48,350 nt of DNA from an uncultured Clostridium sp. (GCA_946541575.1 CAMNJQ010000033.1:1-48350), one strand, 5' to 3'; positions 18,996 through 30,792 are shown, numbered from the stretch's first letter. Numbers and translations are program-made. Notes: generated by a model not told the origin, from the sequence alone.

Positions 18996-20108
18996 TTATC
19001 TATCATTTCTTTCTGTAAATCTATCAAATTCTTTGATTGTTGAATCATCAAGTTCTGTATCTTCGAGTTCTTCAAATAATTTTTTCTGATCTCTTGATAA
19101 TTTTTTAGGTATTCTTACATCCATTATGACGTACATATCACCTTTATTTATTCCTTTTCCTTTTATTCGTTGCTTATCTCCTGTATTTGTTCCTTCAGGA
19201 ATAGTTAATTTTACATTACCATATAACGTTGGTATTTCTTTTTTTGTCCCTAAAACTGCTTCTGTTATATTTATTGGAACTTTTAAGTAAATATCATCGC
19301 CATCTCTATTGTAAAATTCATGTTGTTCTACAACAAATTCTAGATATAAGTCACCATTTGGCCCACCATTTGTTCCTGGTTCTCCTTTTCCTGATATTCT
19401 TAATCTATTACCTGTATCAACACCTTTTGGAATATTAACAGTTATTGTTTTATTTGTTATGACTCTTCCGGATCCTTTACAGTTTGAACATCTGTGGGAA
19501 TATACTTTTCCTTTACCATTACACTCATCACATGTAGTCTTAGACATAAATGTTCCAAATAAGGTTCTTTGTTCTGTTGTTATTGTTCCGCTACCATGAC
19601 ATTTAGAGCATGTTTCTTCCCCAGTTCCACCTTTACCATTACATTCTTCACATTTATCATTTACTTCTAGCTTAATATCTTTTTCGCATCCAAAGACAGC
19701 TTCTTCGAAAGTAAGTCTTACTCTCATTAATCTATCATTACCTTGTCGTGCAGTTCTTCTAGATGAACCGCCTCCAAATCCTCCAAAGCCACCACCAAAG
19801 ATATTATCAAAGATGTCTCCAAAATCAAATCCAGACGCATCGAAGCCTCCAAAACCACTTGCACCACCATATCCTCCAGCAGCTTGATCGAATGCAGCAT
19901 GACCAAACTGATCATATTGTTTACGCTTATTTGGATCTCCTAAAACTTCATATGCTTCTTGTACTTCTTTAAATTTTTCTTCAGCATTTTCTTCTTTTGA
20001 AATATCTGGATGATATTTTTTTGCTAATTTTCTAAAAGCACTTTTTATTTCGTCGTCAGAAGCATCTTTTGATACTCCAAGGACTTCATAGTAATCTTTT
20101 TTATTCAT
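18996..20108 (-). CDS. dnaJ: Chaperone DnaJ (Hsp40)
   Basis: The 370-residue co-chaperone stimulates the DnaK ATPase and delivers unfolded substrates. The J-domain has the HPD motif (KYHPDISK near residue 33). A Gly/Phe-rich linker follows at about 75-120. Four zinc-finger repeats are visible ([32 protein letters not shown]), then the C-terminal substrate-binding domain. It is a complete type I DnaJ. Its start overlaps the end of pepF by 8 bases, indicating translational coupling. It is the last gene of the hrcA operon. Confidence 0.97.
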   Translation of the reverse strand: MNKKDYYEVLGVSKDASDDEIKSAFRKLAKKYHPDISKEENAEEKFKEVQEAYEVLGDPNKRKQYDQFGHAAFDQAAGGYGGASGFGGFDASGFDFGDIFDNIFGGGFGGFGGGSSRRTARQGNDRLMRVRLTFEEAVFGCEKDIKLEVNDKCEECNGKGGTGEETCSKCHGSGTITTEQRTLFGTFMSKTTCDECNGKGKVYSHRCSNCKGSGRVITNKTITVNIPKGVDTGNRLRISGKGEPGTNGGPNGDLYLEFVVEQHEFYNRDGDDIYLKVPINITEAVLGTKKEIPTLYGNVKLTIPEGTNTGDKQRIKGKGINKGDMYVIMDVRIPKKLSRDQKKLFEELEDTELDDSTIKEFDRFTERNDR

Positions 20109-21930
20109 TTATCTCACCACTACTTCTTTTGTATTCTTTATATGTTTTTTCGAATTCGTCAACTATTTCGCTAAACATTTTTATTGCATTGTCACATACA
20201 CTTCTTTTTGTTAAATCTACTCCATTTATTTTTAATTCTTCATTTGGAGCCATAGAACCACCTGTTTTTAGAAATTTAATATAGTTTTCAACTGCATTTT
20301 CTTTACCTTCTAATATCTGATTTACTATTTGGCATGCTGCTGAAAGTCCTGTAACATATTTATACATGTAAAAATTGTAATATAAGTGTGGCATTCTACC
20401 CCATTCATATTTAATTTCTTCATCAAGCACTATATTTTTTCCATAATATTTTTGATTTAATTCATAGAATTTTTCTGATATTAAATCAGATGTTAATGTT
20501 ATTTCTTTTTCTACATTTTCATATAAAAACTTTTCAAATTCTTCATACATTGTTTGTCTATATATTGTTCCTTTAAATAAACTCATTAATTTATCAAGAA
20601 TATATAGTTTTTCTTCTATATTTGTTGTAGTTTTTATTACATGTTTGGCAAGTAGTAGTTCATTTACAGTAGATGCTACTTCTGCTACTACTATTGAGTA
20701 ATTTGAATATTCGTAATGGTTATTATTTCTTGAATAATAACTATGCATTGAATGTCCTAATTCATGTATTAATGTAGATACATCATTATATTCGCCTTGA
20801 AAGTTTGTTAAAATGTATGGACAAGTATCATAACATCCTCCTGAGAATGCTCCACCGGTTTTTCCTTTATTTGGTAATACATCTATCCAATTTTCATCGA
20901 ATGCTTTATTTATGTTTTTTACATAATCTTCACCAAATACTTTTACAGTATCTAATATTAATTTTTTAGCATCATCATATGTATACTTTTTATTATATTT
21001 TTCAATTAAATCAGCATATGTATCATATATATGCATTTCATCTATTTTTAAAATATCTTTTTTAATCTTATAATATTTAAATAGTGGTTCTAATCCATTT
21101 GAGACACTTTCTATTAATGCATTATAAACGTCTTTTGTTAATTCATCATGATACATTGCTGCATCAAGACTTGATTTATAACCTCTTATTTTATTAAATG
21201 TTGCGGTTTGTTTTATTTCTCCTTCTAGAAGACTTGCAAGAGTTGTTTTATATCTTTTGTACGTACTATATAATTTTATAAATGCATCACGTCTTACTCT
21301 TCTGTTACTTGATTTAACATATATACTGTAATTTGTATTTGTTAAAGTTATTTCATTATTATTTTCATCTTTTATTGTTCCAAAGTCTATATCTGAATCT
21401 GTTAAAGAACTAAATATGCTTTCATTATCAGAATATGTTTTGGATAAATCACTAATTAATTTTTCTTCGACTTCTGATAACATATATTTTTTATATCTAA
21501 AAGCTTTTTTAAAATACTTATTATATTCGTTTAATTGTTTATTTTCTTTACACATTCTTTTGATTTCAGAATAATCCATGCTCAATAATAATGGGTCATA
21601 GAATGATGATTCTTGACTAAATTTAATGCTTAAATTATTTGCTTTATCAAGTAGTTCAATTGATTTTGAATTACTTATATCTTCATTTAGTTTTAAGCTT
21701 GAATAAGTATATATTTTATGAATTTTTCTTGAAATTTCTAATAATTCATTCGTTGTTTCATATAAATCATTAGCACTTTTTGTCATTGTACTTTTATATT
21801 TATTAAATTTATTAATTCTTTTTTCAATGTTTTTAATTTCATTTAAATATTCTTTTTCTGATTTATATATTTTACTTAAATCCCATTTGTATTTATCTTC
21901 AATCTCATTTCTTTTTTTAATTTCACTCAT
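20101..21930 (-). CDS. pepF: Oligoendopeptidase F (M3 family)
   Basis: The 609-residue cytoplasmic zinc peptidase cleaves medium-length oligopeptides. The zinc motif HELGHSMHS is at residues 389-397, followed by the expected downstream glutamate region [10 protein letters not shown]. The N-terminal helical domain and the C-terminal region with [15 protein letters not shown] match PepF, and length is normal. The odd point is location: it lies inside the heat-shock operon between dnaK and dnaJ and overlaps dnaJ by 8 bases. This suggests co-regulation by HrcA and a role in clearing peptides during stress. A hairpin lies in the 57-base gap from dnaK. Confidence 0.95.
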   Translation of the reverse strand: MSEIKKRNEIEDKYKWDLSKIYKSEKEYLNEIKNIEKRINKFNKYKSTMTKSANDLYETTNELLEISRKIHKIYTYSSLKLNEDISNSKSIELLDKANNLSIKFSQESSFYDPLLLSMDYSEIKRMCKENKQLNEYNKYFKKAFRYKKYMLSEVEEKLISDLSKTYSDNESIFSSLTDSDIDFGTIKDENNNEITLTNTNYSIYVKSSNRRVRRDAFIKLYSTYKRYKTTLASLLEGEIKQTATFNKIRGYKSSLDAAMYHDELTKDVYNALIESVSNGLEPLFKYYKIKKDILKIDEMHIYDTYADLIEKYNKKYTYDDAKKLILDTVKVFGEDYVKNINKAFDENWIDVLPNKGKTGGAFSGGCYDTCPYILTNFQGEYNDVSTLIHELGHSMHSYYSRNNNHYEYSNYSIVVAEVASTVNELLLAKHVIKTTTNIEEKLYILDKLMSLFKGTIYRQTMYEEFEKFLYENVEKEITLTSDLISEKFYELNQKYYGKNIVLDEEIKYEWGRMPHLYYNFYMYKYVTGLSAACQIVNQILEGKENAVENYIKFLKTGGSMAPNEELKINGVDLTKRSVCDNAIKMFSEIVDEFEKTYKEYKRSSGEINE

Positions 21931-21950
21931 AAAATCTCCTTAATAGCTTA

Positions 21951-21974
21951 GAAGTTCTAGTTTCCTAGAACTTC
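21951..21974 (-). repeat. Perfect 10-bp inverted repeat between dnaK and pepF
   Basis: GAAGTTCTAG, 4-base loop, CTAGAACTTC lies between the dnaK stop and the pepF ribosome binding site. No T run follows on the minus strand, so it is not a classical terminator. It could be an mRNA-stability or processing element that lowers pepF-dnaJ relative to dnaK. Confidence 0.75.
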
Positions 21975-21987
21975 ATTTATCTTTTAA

Positions 21988-24000
<2,013 letters not shown>

Positions 24001-24001
<1 letters not shown>

Positions 24002-24579
24002 CAATCTAATTTATTAACAATTACCTTTGCGGCTCTTATCACTTTTCCTTTTAATTTATATCCTTTTAGTAAACATTCTACAACCATTTCATTTTCTTTT
24101 GTTTCATCGTGTGCTGTCATTAAGGCTTCATGAATGTTTGGATCAAATATAGTTCCTACTGTTTCTATTTCTTCAACACCAAACTTTTTTAGCGTTTCTG
24201 TGAAGTGAGAATATATTATCTTGAATCCTGATAAAAACTTTGATAATTGATCATCTAGATTGTTATCGTCTAGTTTTATTGCTCTTTCAAAATTATCAAC
24301 TATTTGAATTAATTCTAATATTAAATCTTGATTAGCAAATTTAAGCATATTTGCTGTTTCTTCATCTTTTCTTTTTCTATAGTTAATTAATTCTGCTTGT
24401 TGATATTTTAATTTATTCTCTAATTCAGTTATGTTTTCTTTTAATTTATTTAATTCATTTTCATTACTTTCTTTATTAATGTTTTCATTACTAGTAGGTT
24501 CGCTATTAGGAGTTGTAACATCATTATTAAGAACAGTATTTTCATTTTTTAATTCATCTTCCTTTTTCTTTCCTAGCAT
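24001..24579 (-). CDS. grpE: Nucleotide exchange factor GrpE
   Basis: The 192-residue protein releases ADP from DnaK. An acidic, low-complexity N-terminus of about 45 residues precedes a long coiled coil and then the C-terminal beta domain, with the conserved DNFERAI, PNIHEALM and VIRAAKVIV segments. Length is typical. The ATG follows hrcA by 8 bases. It ends in TGA, which shows that TGA is a stop codon in this organism. Confidence 0.96.
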
Positions 24580-24587
24580 TTTATCAC

Positions 24588-25580
24588 CTATTTCTTTTCT
24601 ATATTTTCTTTTATAAATTCAAGAAGATTAACTACGCGATCATATTCCATTCTTTTTGGTCCTACAATTGCAATTGTTCCTTCTTCTCTATCTGTTTTAT
24701 ATTTTGTTCTAATTACTGTCATATCATTATCTATCTTTGTTTCTTTCCCAATGTAGATATTAATGTTATTGTTATCGTTTGAGTCTTCTTCTACTATTGT
24801 TTCAATTTTATCATCAAGTTTTTCGATTACATCACGTACTTTATCAACTTGTGAAAATTCTGGAAGTTTTAAAATATTACTTTTTCCCATAATGTCGACG
24901 CTTTTATTAGTAAAGTTTGTAAAGACATTATAGAATACATTATAAAGTCTTTCATGTTCTTTTACATATCTTCCTATTATAGGTTTAACTTCAAATTCTA
25001 GCTTTGATGATATTTCATCTATTGGTGTTCCTATTATCATGTTATTTATAAGTGTAACAGTCTTTTTTACTTCTTCAATGCTTATTCCTTCAATATTAAT
25101 CTTTTTATGTTCTACAAAGCCTTTATCAGTTATTACTATTACTAACAATTCATTATTGTTTAGTTGTACTATATTAACTTCTTTTAATGTATTTTCATGT
25201 GATTTTGTTCCTAATACAACTGATGTATAATTTGTAATATCTGAAACTATTTCTAGACTTTTTTTAATACAATCAGATAGTTCTAGTTGATTATTACTGA
25301 AAATTAATTGAAGCTTTAGCATATCTTCTCCACTAATTTCTTTTGGTTGCATTAAATTATTTACATAGTATCTATAACCTTCTTCACTAGGAATTCTTCC
25401 ACTTGAAGTATGAGTTTTTTCTAGTAGTCCAAGATCTTCTAAGGTTGCCATTTCACTTCTTACTGTGGCACTTGAACAATTTAATGTATCGCAAATTAAA
25501 TTAGATCCAACAGGTTTGGCTCCTTTTATATATTCCATTACGATCATTTTTAGAATTTCTTTTTGCCTATCTGTTAACAC
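24588..25580 (-). CDS. hrcA: Heat-inducible transcription repressor HrcA
   Basis: The 330-residue repressor binds CIRCE operators and is kept active by GroEL. The N-terminal winged helix has LTDRQKEILKMIV and SSATVRSEMATLEDLGLLEKTHTSSGRIPSEEGYR-type features (recognition helix and wing), followed by a GAF-like dimer domain. I chose GTG 25580, preceded by GAGGTG, because it starts at the conserved LTDRQ; the longer frame runs through the CIRCE operator. Being first in the operon downstream of CIRCE, it represses itself. Confidence 0.95.
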   Translation of the reverse strand: MLTDRQKEILKMIVMEYIKGAKPVGSNLICDTLNCSSATVRSEMATLEDLGLLEKTHTSSGRIPSEEGYRYYVNNLMQPKEISGEDMLKLQLIFSNNQLELSDCIKKSLEIVSDITNYTSVVLGTKSHENTLKEVNIVQLNNNELLVIVITDKGFVEHKKINIEGISIEEVKKTVTLINNMIIGTPIDEISSKLEFEVKPIIGRYVKEHERLYNVFYNVFTNFTNKSVDIMGKSNILKLPEFSQVDKVRDVIEKLDDKIETIVEEDSNDNNNINIYIGKETKIDNDMTVIRTKYKTDREEGTIAIVGPKRMEYDRVVNLLEFIKENIEKK

Positions 25581-25592
25581 TTTATCACCTCT

Positions 25593-25619
25593 TAAGCACT
25601 CCTTTTTCTCTAGTGCTAA
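25593..25619 (-). promoter_or_regulatory. CIRCE operator (HrcA binding site)
   Basis: The minus strand reads TTAGCACTA, 9-base spacer, GAGTGCTTA, matching the CIRCE consensus TTAGCACTC-N9-GAGTGCTAA with one mismatch per arm. It lies between the promoter and the hrcA start, where a bound repressor would block transcription of the whole heat-shock operon. Confidence 0.95.
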
Positions 25620-25623
25620 TAAC

Positions 25624-25652
25624 ATTATAATCTTATGTTTAGCACTTGTCAA
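25624..25652 (-). promoter_or_regulatory. Sigma-A promoter of the heat-shock operon
   Basis: Perfect TTGACA and perfect TATAAT are separated by 17 bases on the minus strand, immediately upstream of CIRCE. The spacer also carries an extra CIRCE-like half-site (AGTGCTAA). Confidence 0.92.
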
Positions 25653-25692
25653 CTAGAACTGCTAATTTTTTTAAAAAAACTTTTTTTTACAT

Positions 25693-25713
25693 AAAAAAAG
25701 GAGATAACTCTCC
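25693..25713 (-). terminator. Rho-independent terminator after the 406-aa gene
   Basis: The minus strand reads GGAGA, GTTA, TCTCC and then seven T, touching the stop codon of the gene that ends at 25713. Confidence 0.85.
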
Positions 25714-26933
25714 TATTCTAATGATTCTATAAAGTTACTAATTTCATCTGGGCTATCATATTTAAATGCATACTCTTGATTATCATAACCAATTAGTAAA
25801 ACGTTACCCTCTTCTCCATAAAATATATTAAAATCGTTATTGTAAATTCCTTCTCCTATTATATAGGATATTTCATTTGGTGGACATCCTATAAAACTTA
25901 TCGTCGTTTCTTCAAATAATTTTGCATCTTTTAACTTATTGATAATTGTTCTTATTGATTCTTGGCTTAATTCGGTATCCGTTTCTTCTATATTTGGCAG
26001 TCCATCTTCAGTTATTCCATTGTCGAAACATGCAACTCTTTTTGGATTTGTGTTATTTGCTAAGTTGTTTAACTCATTTTCCATTTTGCTAAAATCAAAA
26101 CTTACTTTTGCTTCCTCTATTTTTGTTGATTCTTTTCTTAAATCAAATAAATATCTATTATATTTTTCATCCCATTTTAATTGTAATGAAATAACTGATT
26201 CATTTTCAGTATCTGTTTCATTTACTTTTGAATTTATGGTTAATATTATATATTTTTTAGCTTTTTTAGCTTTACTTAAGCTCTGTATATGTTGTGTATT
26301 GTTTTCTTCTACTTTTATATTTGTATTATATTTAACATATGAATTTTGTTTTTCATCAAAAACATATATTTCTGCTTCATTTTTATTAAATGCTTCATAT
26401 TCTATATTTTCTGCATCACCAAAATATAATTCATAATATTTATCTATTATTTCTTTTTTTATCATTACTGTTTCGTCAGTACAAGTATAGATAATTTCGT
26501 GATCTTCATTAACTATGTATTTATCAGTTGTTAATTCTGAACAATTAATTTTTTCCAATTCTTCATCTTTGATTTTTCTTAATGCAATATACATTTTTGC
26601 TGAGTTTAGTTCTTTTTCAGTAATAGTAGCATCTGTATTTAATTTACGCATGTTATTATTTTCAAAATCGCTTTCGATTTTATATAATTCAAAATAACTT
26701 AATAATTCTTCATTATCTAATTTTATTTCTCCATCTGGGAATTCATTAAGTGTTTCTGGTTCTTTTATTATTACATTTACATTATTATCATTATCATTTT
26801 GTTTATTTTCTTTTTCTTCTTCTTTTTTAGGCGGTTTTATTATTAACAATATTATTGCAAATATTATAAGCAAAAATGATAGTGCTATCATTATGAGCCC
26901 AATTGGCAATTCCTTTTTAATCCCCTTTGCCAT
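25713..26933 (-). CDS. Membrane-anchored protein of unknown function (406 aa)
   Basis: A signal-anchor helix (about residues 11-33, GLIMIALSFLLIIFAIILLI) is followed by a Lys/Glu/Asn-rich linker and an approximately 350-residue extracytoplasmic part. Seven bases of A-rich spacing separate GAGGTG from ATG 26933; the GTG three codons upstream overlaps that site. The ectodomain holds several cysteines (for example near GCPPNE and ACFDNG), so a disulphide is possible. The family is not recognised. It lies just upstream of the hrcA promoter but has its own terminator, so it is a separate unit. Confidence 0.7.
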   Translation of the reverse strand: MAKGIKKELPIGLIMIALSFLLIIFAIILLIIKPPKKEEEKENKQNDNDNNVNVIIKEPETLNEFPDGEIKLDNEELLSYFELYKIESDFENNNMRKLNTDATITEKELNSAKMYIALRKIKDEELEKINCSELTTDKYIVNEDHEIIYTCTDETVMIKKEIIDKYYELYFGDAENIEYEAFNKNEAEIYVFDEKQNSYVKYNTNIKVEENNTQHIQSLSKAKKAKKYIILTINSKVNETDTENESVISLQLKWDEKYNRYLFDLRKESTKIEEAKVSFDFSKMENELNNLANNTNPKRVACFDNGITEDGLPNIEETDTELSQESIRTIINKLKDAKLFEETTISFIGCPPNEISYIIGEGIYNNDFNIFYGEEGNVLLIGYDNQEYAFKYDSPDEISNFIESLE

Positions 26934-27021
26934 TCTTTTCACCTCAATATTATTTTATCATTTTTTTTTAATAAATTTAATTACTTTTATTATTTTTTAT
27001 AATTTGGACATTATTATACAA

Positions 27022-27050
27022 AATAAAGTACATTTTAAATGTACTTTATT
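27022..27050 (-). terminator. Strong palindromic terminator after the Bax-inhibitor-type gene
   Basis: AATAAAGTACAT and ATGTACTTTATT form a stem of 12 or more bp around a short TTTAA centre, overlapping the stop codon of the gene ending at 27046. A short T stretch follows on the minus strand. Confidence 0.75.
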
Positions 27051-27696
27051 CTTTTTTAAAATCTCCAAATAATTCTAATAAATCAAGGAATATATTTATA
27101 AAATCAATATATAAGTTAAATGCAAATAATATAGGATATGCAGTTTCCTCTACATCATCTAAGGTCGATGCTTTAAGAATTCTATTAATATCAAATGCTG
27201 TATATCCTAAGAATACAACTATTCCTAAAATGCATATAAATATATTTAATTTTTCACTTAATATAAATATGTTAATGAATGATAGAACTATAATTGAAAT
27301 AAGTCCGATTAATAAATATACCCAGAATTTGGATAAATCAATCTTTGTAAATTTTCCTATTAGTGCAAATATACCAAATAAAATTGATGTTATTAAGAAT
27401 ATTATTATTATAGAATCAATTTTATATGCTTCGAATATAAATGAAATTGTTAAACCTGTTAGAAATGCATAAAATAGGTATAAACAAATTGCAACATTTT
27501 TGTTCAAAGTTGCTACTTTGAGTGTTAGTACAAATGCTATAACTACTTCTAACACTACAAATATCCAATATAAATTATTATTATAAATATTTTCTAACAT
27601 TCTTGTGTTTGTCGAAACAAAGAAACCAGATGCAAATGTGATTAATAATCCTATAAACATCCACATAAAAACTTTAGGTAATAATCTATTTTTCAT
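27046..27696 (-). CDS. Bax inhibitor-1/YccA family membrane protein
   Basis: This 216-residue polytopic protein has about seven hydrophobic helices and a short acidic C-terminal tail (LFGDFKKE). The pattern, including the late TAFDINRIL and the C-terminal NLYIDFINIFLDLLELFG, is that of the UPF0005/BI-1 family (YccA, YetJ), whose characterised members are pH-sensitive calcium leak channels or FtsH regulators. The specific role is unknown. It has its own promoter and terminator. It occupies the place after spoIVB where spo0A stands in B. subtilis. Confidence 0.88.
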   Translation of the reverse strand: MKNRLLPKVFMWMFIGLLITFASGFFVSTNTRMLENIYNNNLYWIFVVLEVVIAFVLTLKVATLNKNVAICLYLFYAFLTGLTISFIFEAYKIDSIIIIFLITSILFGIFALIGKFTKIDLSKFWVYLLIGLISIIVLSFINIFILSEKLNIFICILGIVVFLGYTAFDINRILKASTLDDVEETAYPILFAFNLYIDFINIFLDLLELFGDFKKE

Positions 27697-27720
27697 ATAA
27701 TCCCCTCCTTTTCTTTTCTA

Positions 27721-27749
27721 ATACTATCATACTATATTTTTTTTGTCAA
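27721..27749 (-). promoter_or_regulatory. Likely sigma-A promoter of the Bax-inhibitor-type gene
   Basis: A perfect TTGACA is followed after 17 bases by TAGTAT, about 25 bases before the start codon at 27696. The -35 lies right after the preceding terminator's T run. Confidence 0.6.
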
Positions 27750-27755
27750 AAAACT

Positions 27756-27781
27756 AAAAAAGAGCTTATTCGCCCTTTTTT
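27756..27781 (-). terminator. Terminator after the SpoIVB-like gene
   Basis: The minus strand reads AAAAAGGGC, loop GAATAA, GCTCTTTTTT, a 9-bp stem with one G-T pair and a T run. It overlaps the end of the gene at 27766. Confidence 0.75.
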
Positions 27782-28755
27782 TCTCCTTCTTCTAACATAG
27801 TTGTAATGAATATACCATATCCCTTTGTATTATCATTCACTATTGCATGAGTTACAGCACCAACTATTTTATTATTTTGTACAATCGGACTTCCACTCAT
27901 TCCTTTGATAACTCCATTAGTTTCATTCATCAATTTGTCATCCACTATTTCAAATAATATATTTTTTGTATTTGACTCTAAATTAATTTTTATAATATTT
28001 ATGTTAAATTCTTTTATATTATTGTTATCTAGAACAGTATAAATTTTTGCTGGACCTAACTTAATCTCTTCTTTTTCAGCAACTTCTATTAAACTTTTTC
28101 CTTCGATATTTCCTGTATATTCTCCAAATATTCCTGTTTTAGTATTTTTTTCTATATATCCTTTTATTTCATTTTGTTTAAATATTGCTCTTTTTTCTCC
28201 AGTTTTTGTTATTGTACTTTTAATTGTTCCAGTGACATCTGAATTAAATATATACCCTGAAAGTATATCTATTATTTTACCTGTTTTATTATCTACTATT
28301 TCATGCCCTAAAGAACCAAATATTTTTGTTTCTGGATCTATATATGTTAATGTTCCAATACCAGTTATTTGATCTTTAATAAATAATCCAGTCTTAATTA
28401 TATTATCTTCTTTAACTATTGGTAAAAATATTTCCTTTTCTTCTCCATCTCTATTAATTGTTATTTTTATTTCATTACTATTTGTTTCATTTATTTCGGA
28501 TACTAGACTTTCAATATTTGATATTTTTGTATCATTAACTTTTACTATTTTATCTCCTATTGCAAATCCTGCGTCACTTGCTATAAATTTATCATTAACT
28601 TTATAAAACCCTATTATTAATATTTCTTTTGTTTTAACTGAAATACCAATATTATCTCCTCCGAGTATTATTTTATCGGAATATGCATATGCATTAAATG
28701 GTAATATAACTAATAAAATAGAAATAAATACTAGTAGTTTTCTTTTTAATTTCAT
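27766..28755 (-). CDS. spoIVB: SpoIVB-like serine protease (S55 family, PDZ domain)
   Basis: The 329-residue protein has a signal peptide or anchor (residues 1-24, ending NAYAYS), a PDZ-like domain (about 30-115, with GFAIGDKIVKVND) and an S55 peptidase domain. The family signatures GIGTLTYIDPE and SLGHE place the catalytic histidine at H151. GMSGSP places the nucleophile at S287, and the VTHAIVND segment follows. In B. subtilis SpoIVB is secreted into the intermembrane space of the forespore and triggers sigma-K activation. Shorter than B. subtilis SpoIVB but complete in motifs. It follows nusB-xseA-xseB, matching the B. subtilis nusB-folD-xseA-xseB...spoIVB order with the genes between lost. 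Whether it serves sporulation here is unknown. Confidence 0.88.
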   Translation of the reverse strand: MKLKRKLLVFISILLVILPFNAYAYSDKIILGGDNIGISVKTKEILIIGFYKVNDKFIASDAGFAIGDKIVKVNDTKISNIESLVSEINETNSNEIKITINRDGEEKEIFLPIVKEDNIIKTGLFIKDQITGIGTLTYIDPETKIFGSLGHEIVDNKTGKIIDILSGYIFNSDVTGTIKSTITKTGEKRAIFKQNEIKGYIEKNTKTGIFGEYTGNIEGKSLIEVAEKEEIKLGPAKIYTVLDNNNIKEFNINIIKINLESNTKNILFEIVDDKLMNETNGVIKGMSGSPIVQNNKIVGAVTHAIVNDNTKGYGIFITTMLEEGEKKGE

Positions 28756-28801
28756 TACTTCATCTCCTTCAAACTACATTTTTATTATTTCCATTAAAAA
28801 T

Positions 28802-28828
28802 AAAAAAATACTGATTATTTCAGTATTT
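28802..28828 (-). terminator. Terminator after xseB
   Basis: The minus strand reads AATACTGA, loop AATAA, TCAGTATT, followed by a T-rich run. It overlaps the xseB stop and separates nusB-xseA-xseB from the SpoIVB-like gene. Confidence 0.8.
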
Positions 28829-29057
28829 AGTCTTCTATTTCAAAATTTTCTAGTTTTCCATTTTCTTTTAATATTTTATTTACATTTTCTTCTGCACTTT
28901 TTAGCTTTTCATTACATTCTTTTGAGATATTCATTGCTTCAGTGAATTTATTTATTGCATCATCTAAATTTACTGAACCGCTTTCAAGCTCTTTTACTAT
29001 AGTTTCTAATCTAATTAAAGATTCCTCAAATGTTTTTTCTTCTTTTTCTTTTGCCAT
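28827..29057 (-). CDS. xseB: Exodeoxyribonuclease VII small subunit
   Basis: The 76-residue helical protein pairs with XseA to degrade single-stranded DNA in both directions. The conserved FEESLIRLETIVKELESG and LDDAINKFTEAM segments identify it. A strong AGGAGG stands before the ATG. It starts 8 bases after xseA, so the two subunits are translated together. Confidence 0.96.
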   Translation of the reverse strand: MAKEKEEKTFEESLIRLETIVKELESGSVNLDDAINKFTEAMNISKECNEKLKSAEENVNKILKENGKLENFEIED

Positions 29058-29065
29058 ATATCCTC

Positions 29066-30316
29066 CTAAATTACTTCAACATTAATATTTCCGTCTCTTA
29101 ATTGAAGTTCAAGCTTATCCTCTTTTTTTACATCTGTTACACTTGATATTACTTTATTATCTTTTTTTACAATTGAATAACCTCTTTTTATTGTTAATAA
29201 TGGGTTTAATACCTCTAATTTACCTATATAATTTGAGAATCTATTTATATTTTCATTGAGTTTATTTTGAATTCCGTTTATTAATTTACTATCTGTTAAT
29301 TCTATTCTATTTTTATTAGAATTAATTATATTTTTATAACTTTGAATTATTCTTTCAAATAAATTATCAAATTTTTGTTCTTTTATTTCATATATTGTAA
29401 TTGGATTTTTTAAGACATAGCTACTATCTAATTTTTTTAGCTTTTCTTTTCTTATATTTATTATATTTTTTATTCCATTTATTGTTCTAATTTCTAGTTG
29501 TGATAATAGTTTTATAATGTCATTAATATTTGGCACTGCCATTTCAGCTGCTCCAGTTGGTGTAGGTGCTCTAAGATCTGCAACAAAATCAGAAATAGTA
29601 AAATCAATTTCATGTCCAACTGCTGATATTACTGGTACATCTAAATCATAAATTGCTCTTGCTACAATTTCTTCATTAAAACACCATAAATCTTCAATTG
29701 ATCCTCCGCCTCTTCCTATTATTAAGACATCTAAATCATATTTCTTAGATAATTCAATGCTTTTTACTATGTCTTCTGCTGCTTCTTTTCCTTGTACTAG
29801 TGTTGGAAATAATATAGTTTCAACTAATGGCCATCTTCTTTTTAATGTGGAAAGTATATCTTTTATTGCTGCTCCAGTTGGCGCAGTTATTATTCCAATT
29901 CTATTTGGTATTTTTGGAATTTTCTTTTTATGTCTATCATCAAATAAACCTTCTTGAGCAAGTTTTTTCTTAAGTTGTTCAAATGCTATATATAAGTTTC
30001 CTAATCCATCAGGTGTTATTGAATCTACGTATATTTGATATCCACCACTTGCTTCATAAACACTTACTCTTCCACTTACTAATACTTTCATCCCATCTTC
30101 TATGTTAAAATTAACATCTTTAGTATAAGTACTAAACATTACAGCATTTATTCTTGAATTTTCATCTTTTAAAGTAAAATAATAATGACCTCTTGTATGA
30201 GCTTTAAAATTAGATATTTCTCCTTTTAAATATATTTTATTTAAGTTTTGGTCATTATCCATTTTATATTTTATATATCGATTTAATTGAGTTACTGTAA
30301 TATAATTATTGTTCAT
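29066..30316 (-). CDS. xseA: Exodeoxyribonuclease VII large subunit
   Basis: The 416-residue catalytic subunit has an N-terminal OB-fold (about 1-100, with LKGEISNFKAHTRGHYYFTLKD), a catalytic core with GAAIKDIL, a glycine-rich IGRGGGSIEDLWCFN segment and HEIDFTISDFVADLRAPTPT, and a long coiled-coil arm. Length is normal. Its start overlaps nusB by 11 bases. The folD gene usually found between nusB and xseA in bacilli is absent here. Confidence 0.96.
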   Translation of the reverse strand: MNNNYITVTQLNRYIKYKMDNDQNLNKIYLKGEISNFKAHTRGHYYFTLKDENSRINAVMFSTYTKDVNFNIEDGMKVLVSGRVSVYEASGGYQIYVDSITPDGLGNLYIAFEQLKKKLAQEGLFDDRHKKKIPKIPNRIGIITAPTGAAIKDILSTLKRRWPLVETILFPTLVQGKEAAEDIVKSIELSKKYDLDVLIIGRGGGSIEDLWCFNEEIVARAIYDLDVPVISAVGHEIDFTISDFVADLRAPTPTGAAEMAVPNINDIIKLLSQLEIRTINGIKNIINIRKEKLKKLDSSYVLKNPITIYEIKEQKFDNLFERIIQSYKNIINSNKNRIELTDSKLINGIQNKLNENINRFSNYIGKLEVLNPLLTIKRGYSIVKKDNKVISSVTDVKKEDKLELQLRDGNINVEVI

Positions 30317-30716
30317 CTATTTCCTCACTATGATATATTTTGTCTAATGTTGCATTTAACATTTTAGTTACTTTTTCTTCACTATATTTCTTTGATAATT
30401 CAATTGCTTCATTGATTGCTACTACACTAGGTGTTTCTGTATATAATAATTCATATATTCCAATTGATAATATTGCTTTATCAACTTTACTTAGACGATT
30501 AATATTCCAATCTACAAGGTATTTATTTGCAATTTTATTTATTTCTTTTTGCTTTTCAATTATTTTGTATACTAATTCATTAACAAATTCATTTTCAACT
30601 TCAAGTTGATCTTTTATTAATTCTTCTACGTTATAGTCTACATTGCTATCTTGAAAAATATATACTTGATATAATACTTTCATTGCAATTTCTCTTAATT
30701 CACTTCTATTTTTCAT
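30306..30716 (-). CDS. nusB: Transcription antitermination factor NusB
   Basis: The 136-residue all-helical protein binds boxA RNA with NusE (S10) for antitermination of rRNA operons. It shows the conserved N-terminal RSELREIAMKVLYQ, the DWNINRLSKVDKAILSIGIYEL motif and the late INEAIELSKKYS. It is the first gene of a nusB-xseA-xseB operon and overlaps xseA. A candidate extended -10 (TGCTAAAAT) is seen about 40 bases upstream. Confidence 0.95.
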   Translation of the reverse strand: MKNRSELREIAMKVLYQVYIFQDSNVDYNVEELIKDQLEVENEFVNELVYKIIEKQKEINKIANKYLVDWNINRLSKVDKAILSIGIYELLYTETPSVVAINEAIELSKKYSEEKVTKMLNATLDKIYHSEEIDEQ

Positions 30717-30792
30717 GTTAAAGTCCCTTTCTTTAAAACATATTCAATTTTAGCATAATATGTTCTAATAATCTATAATTATTATTTAATGA

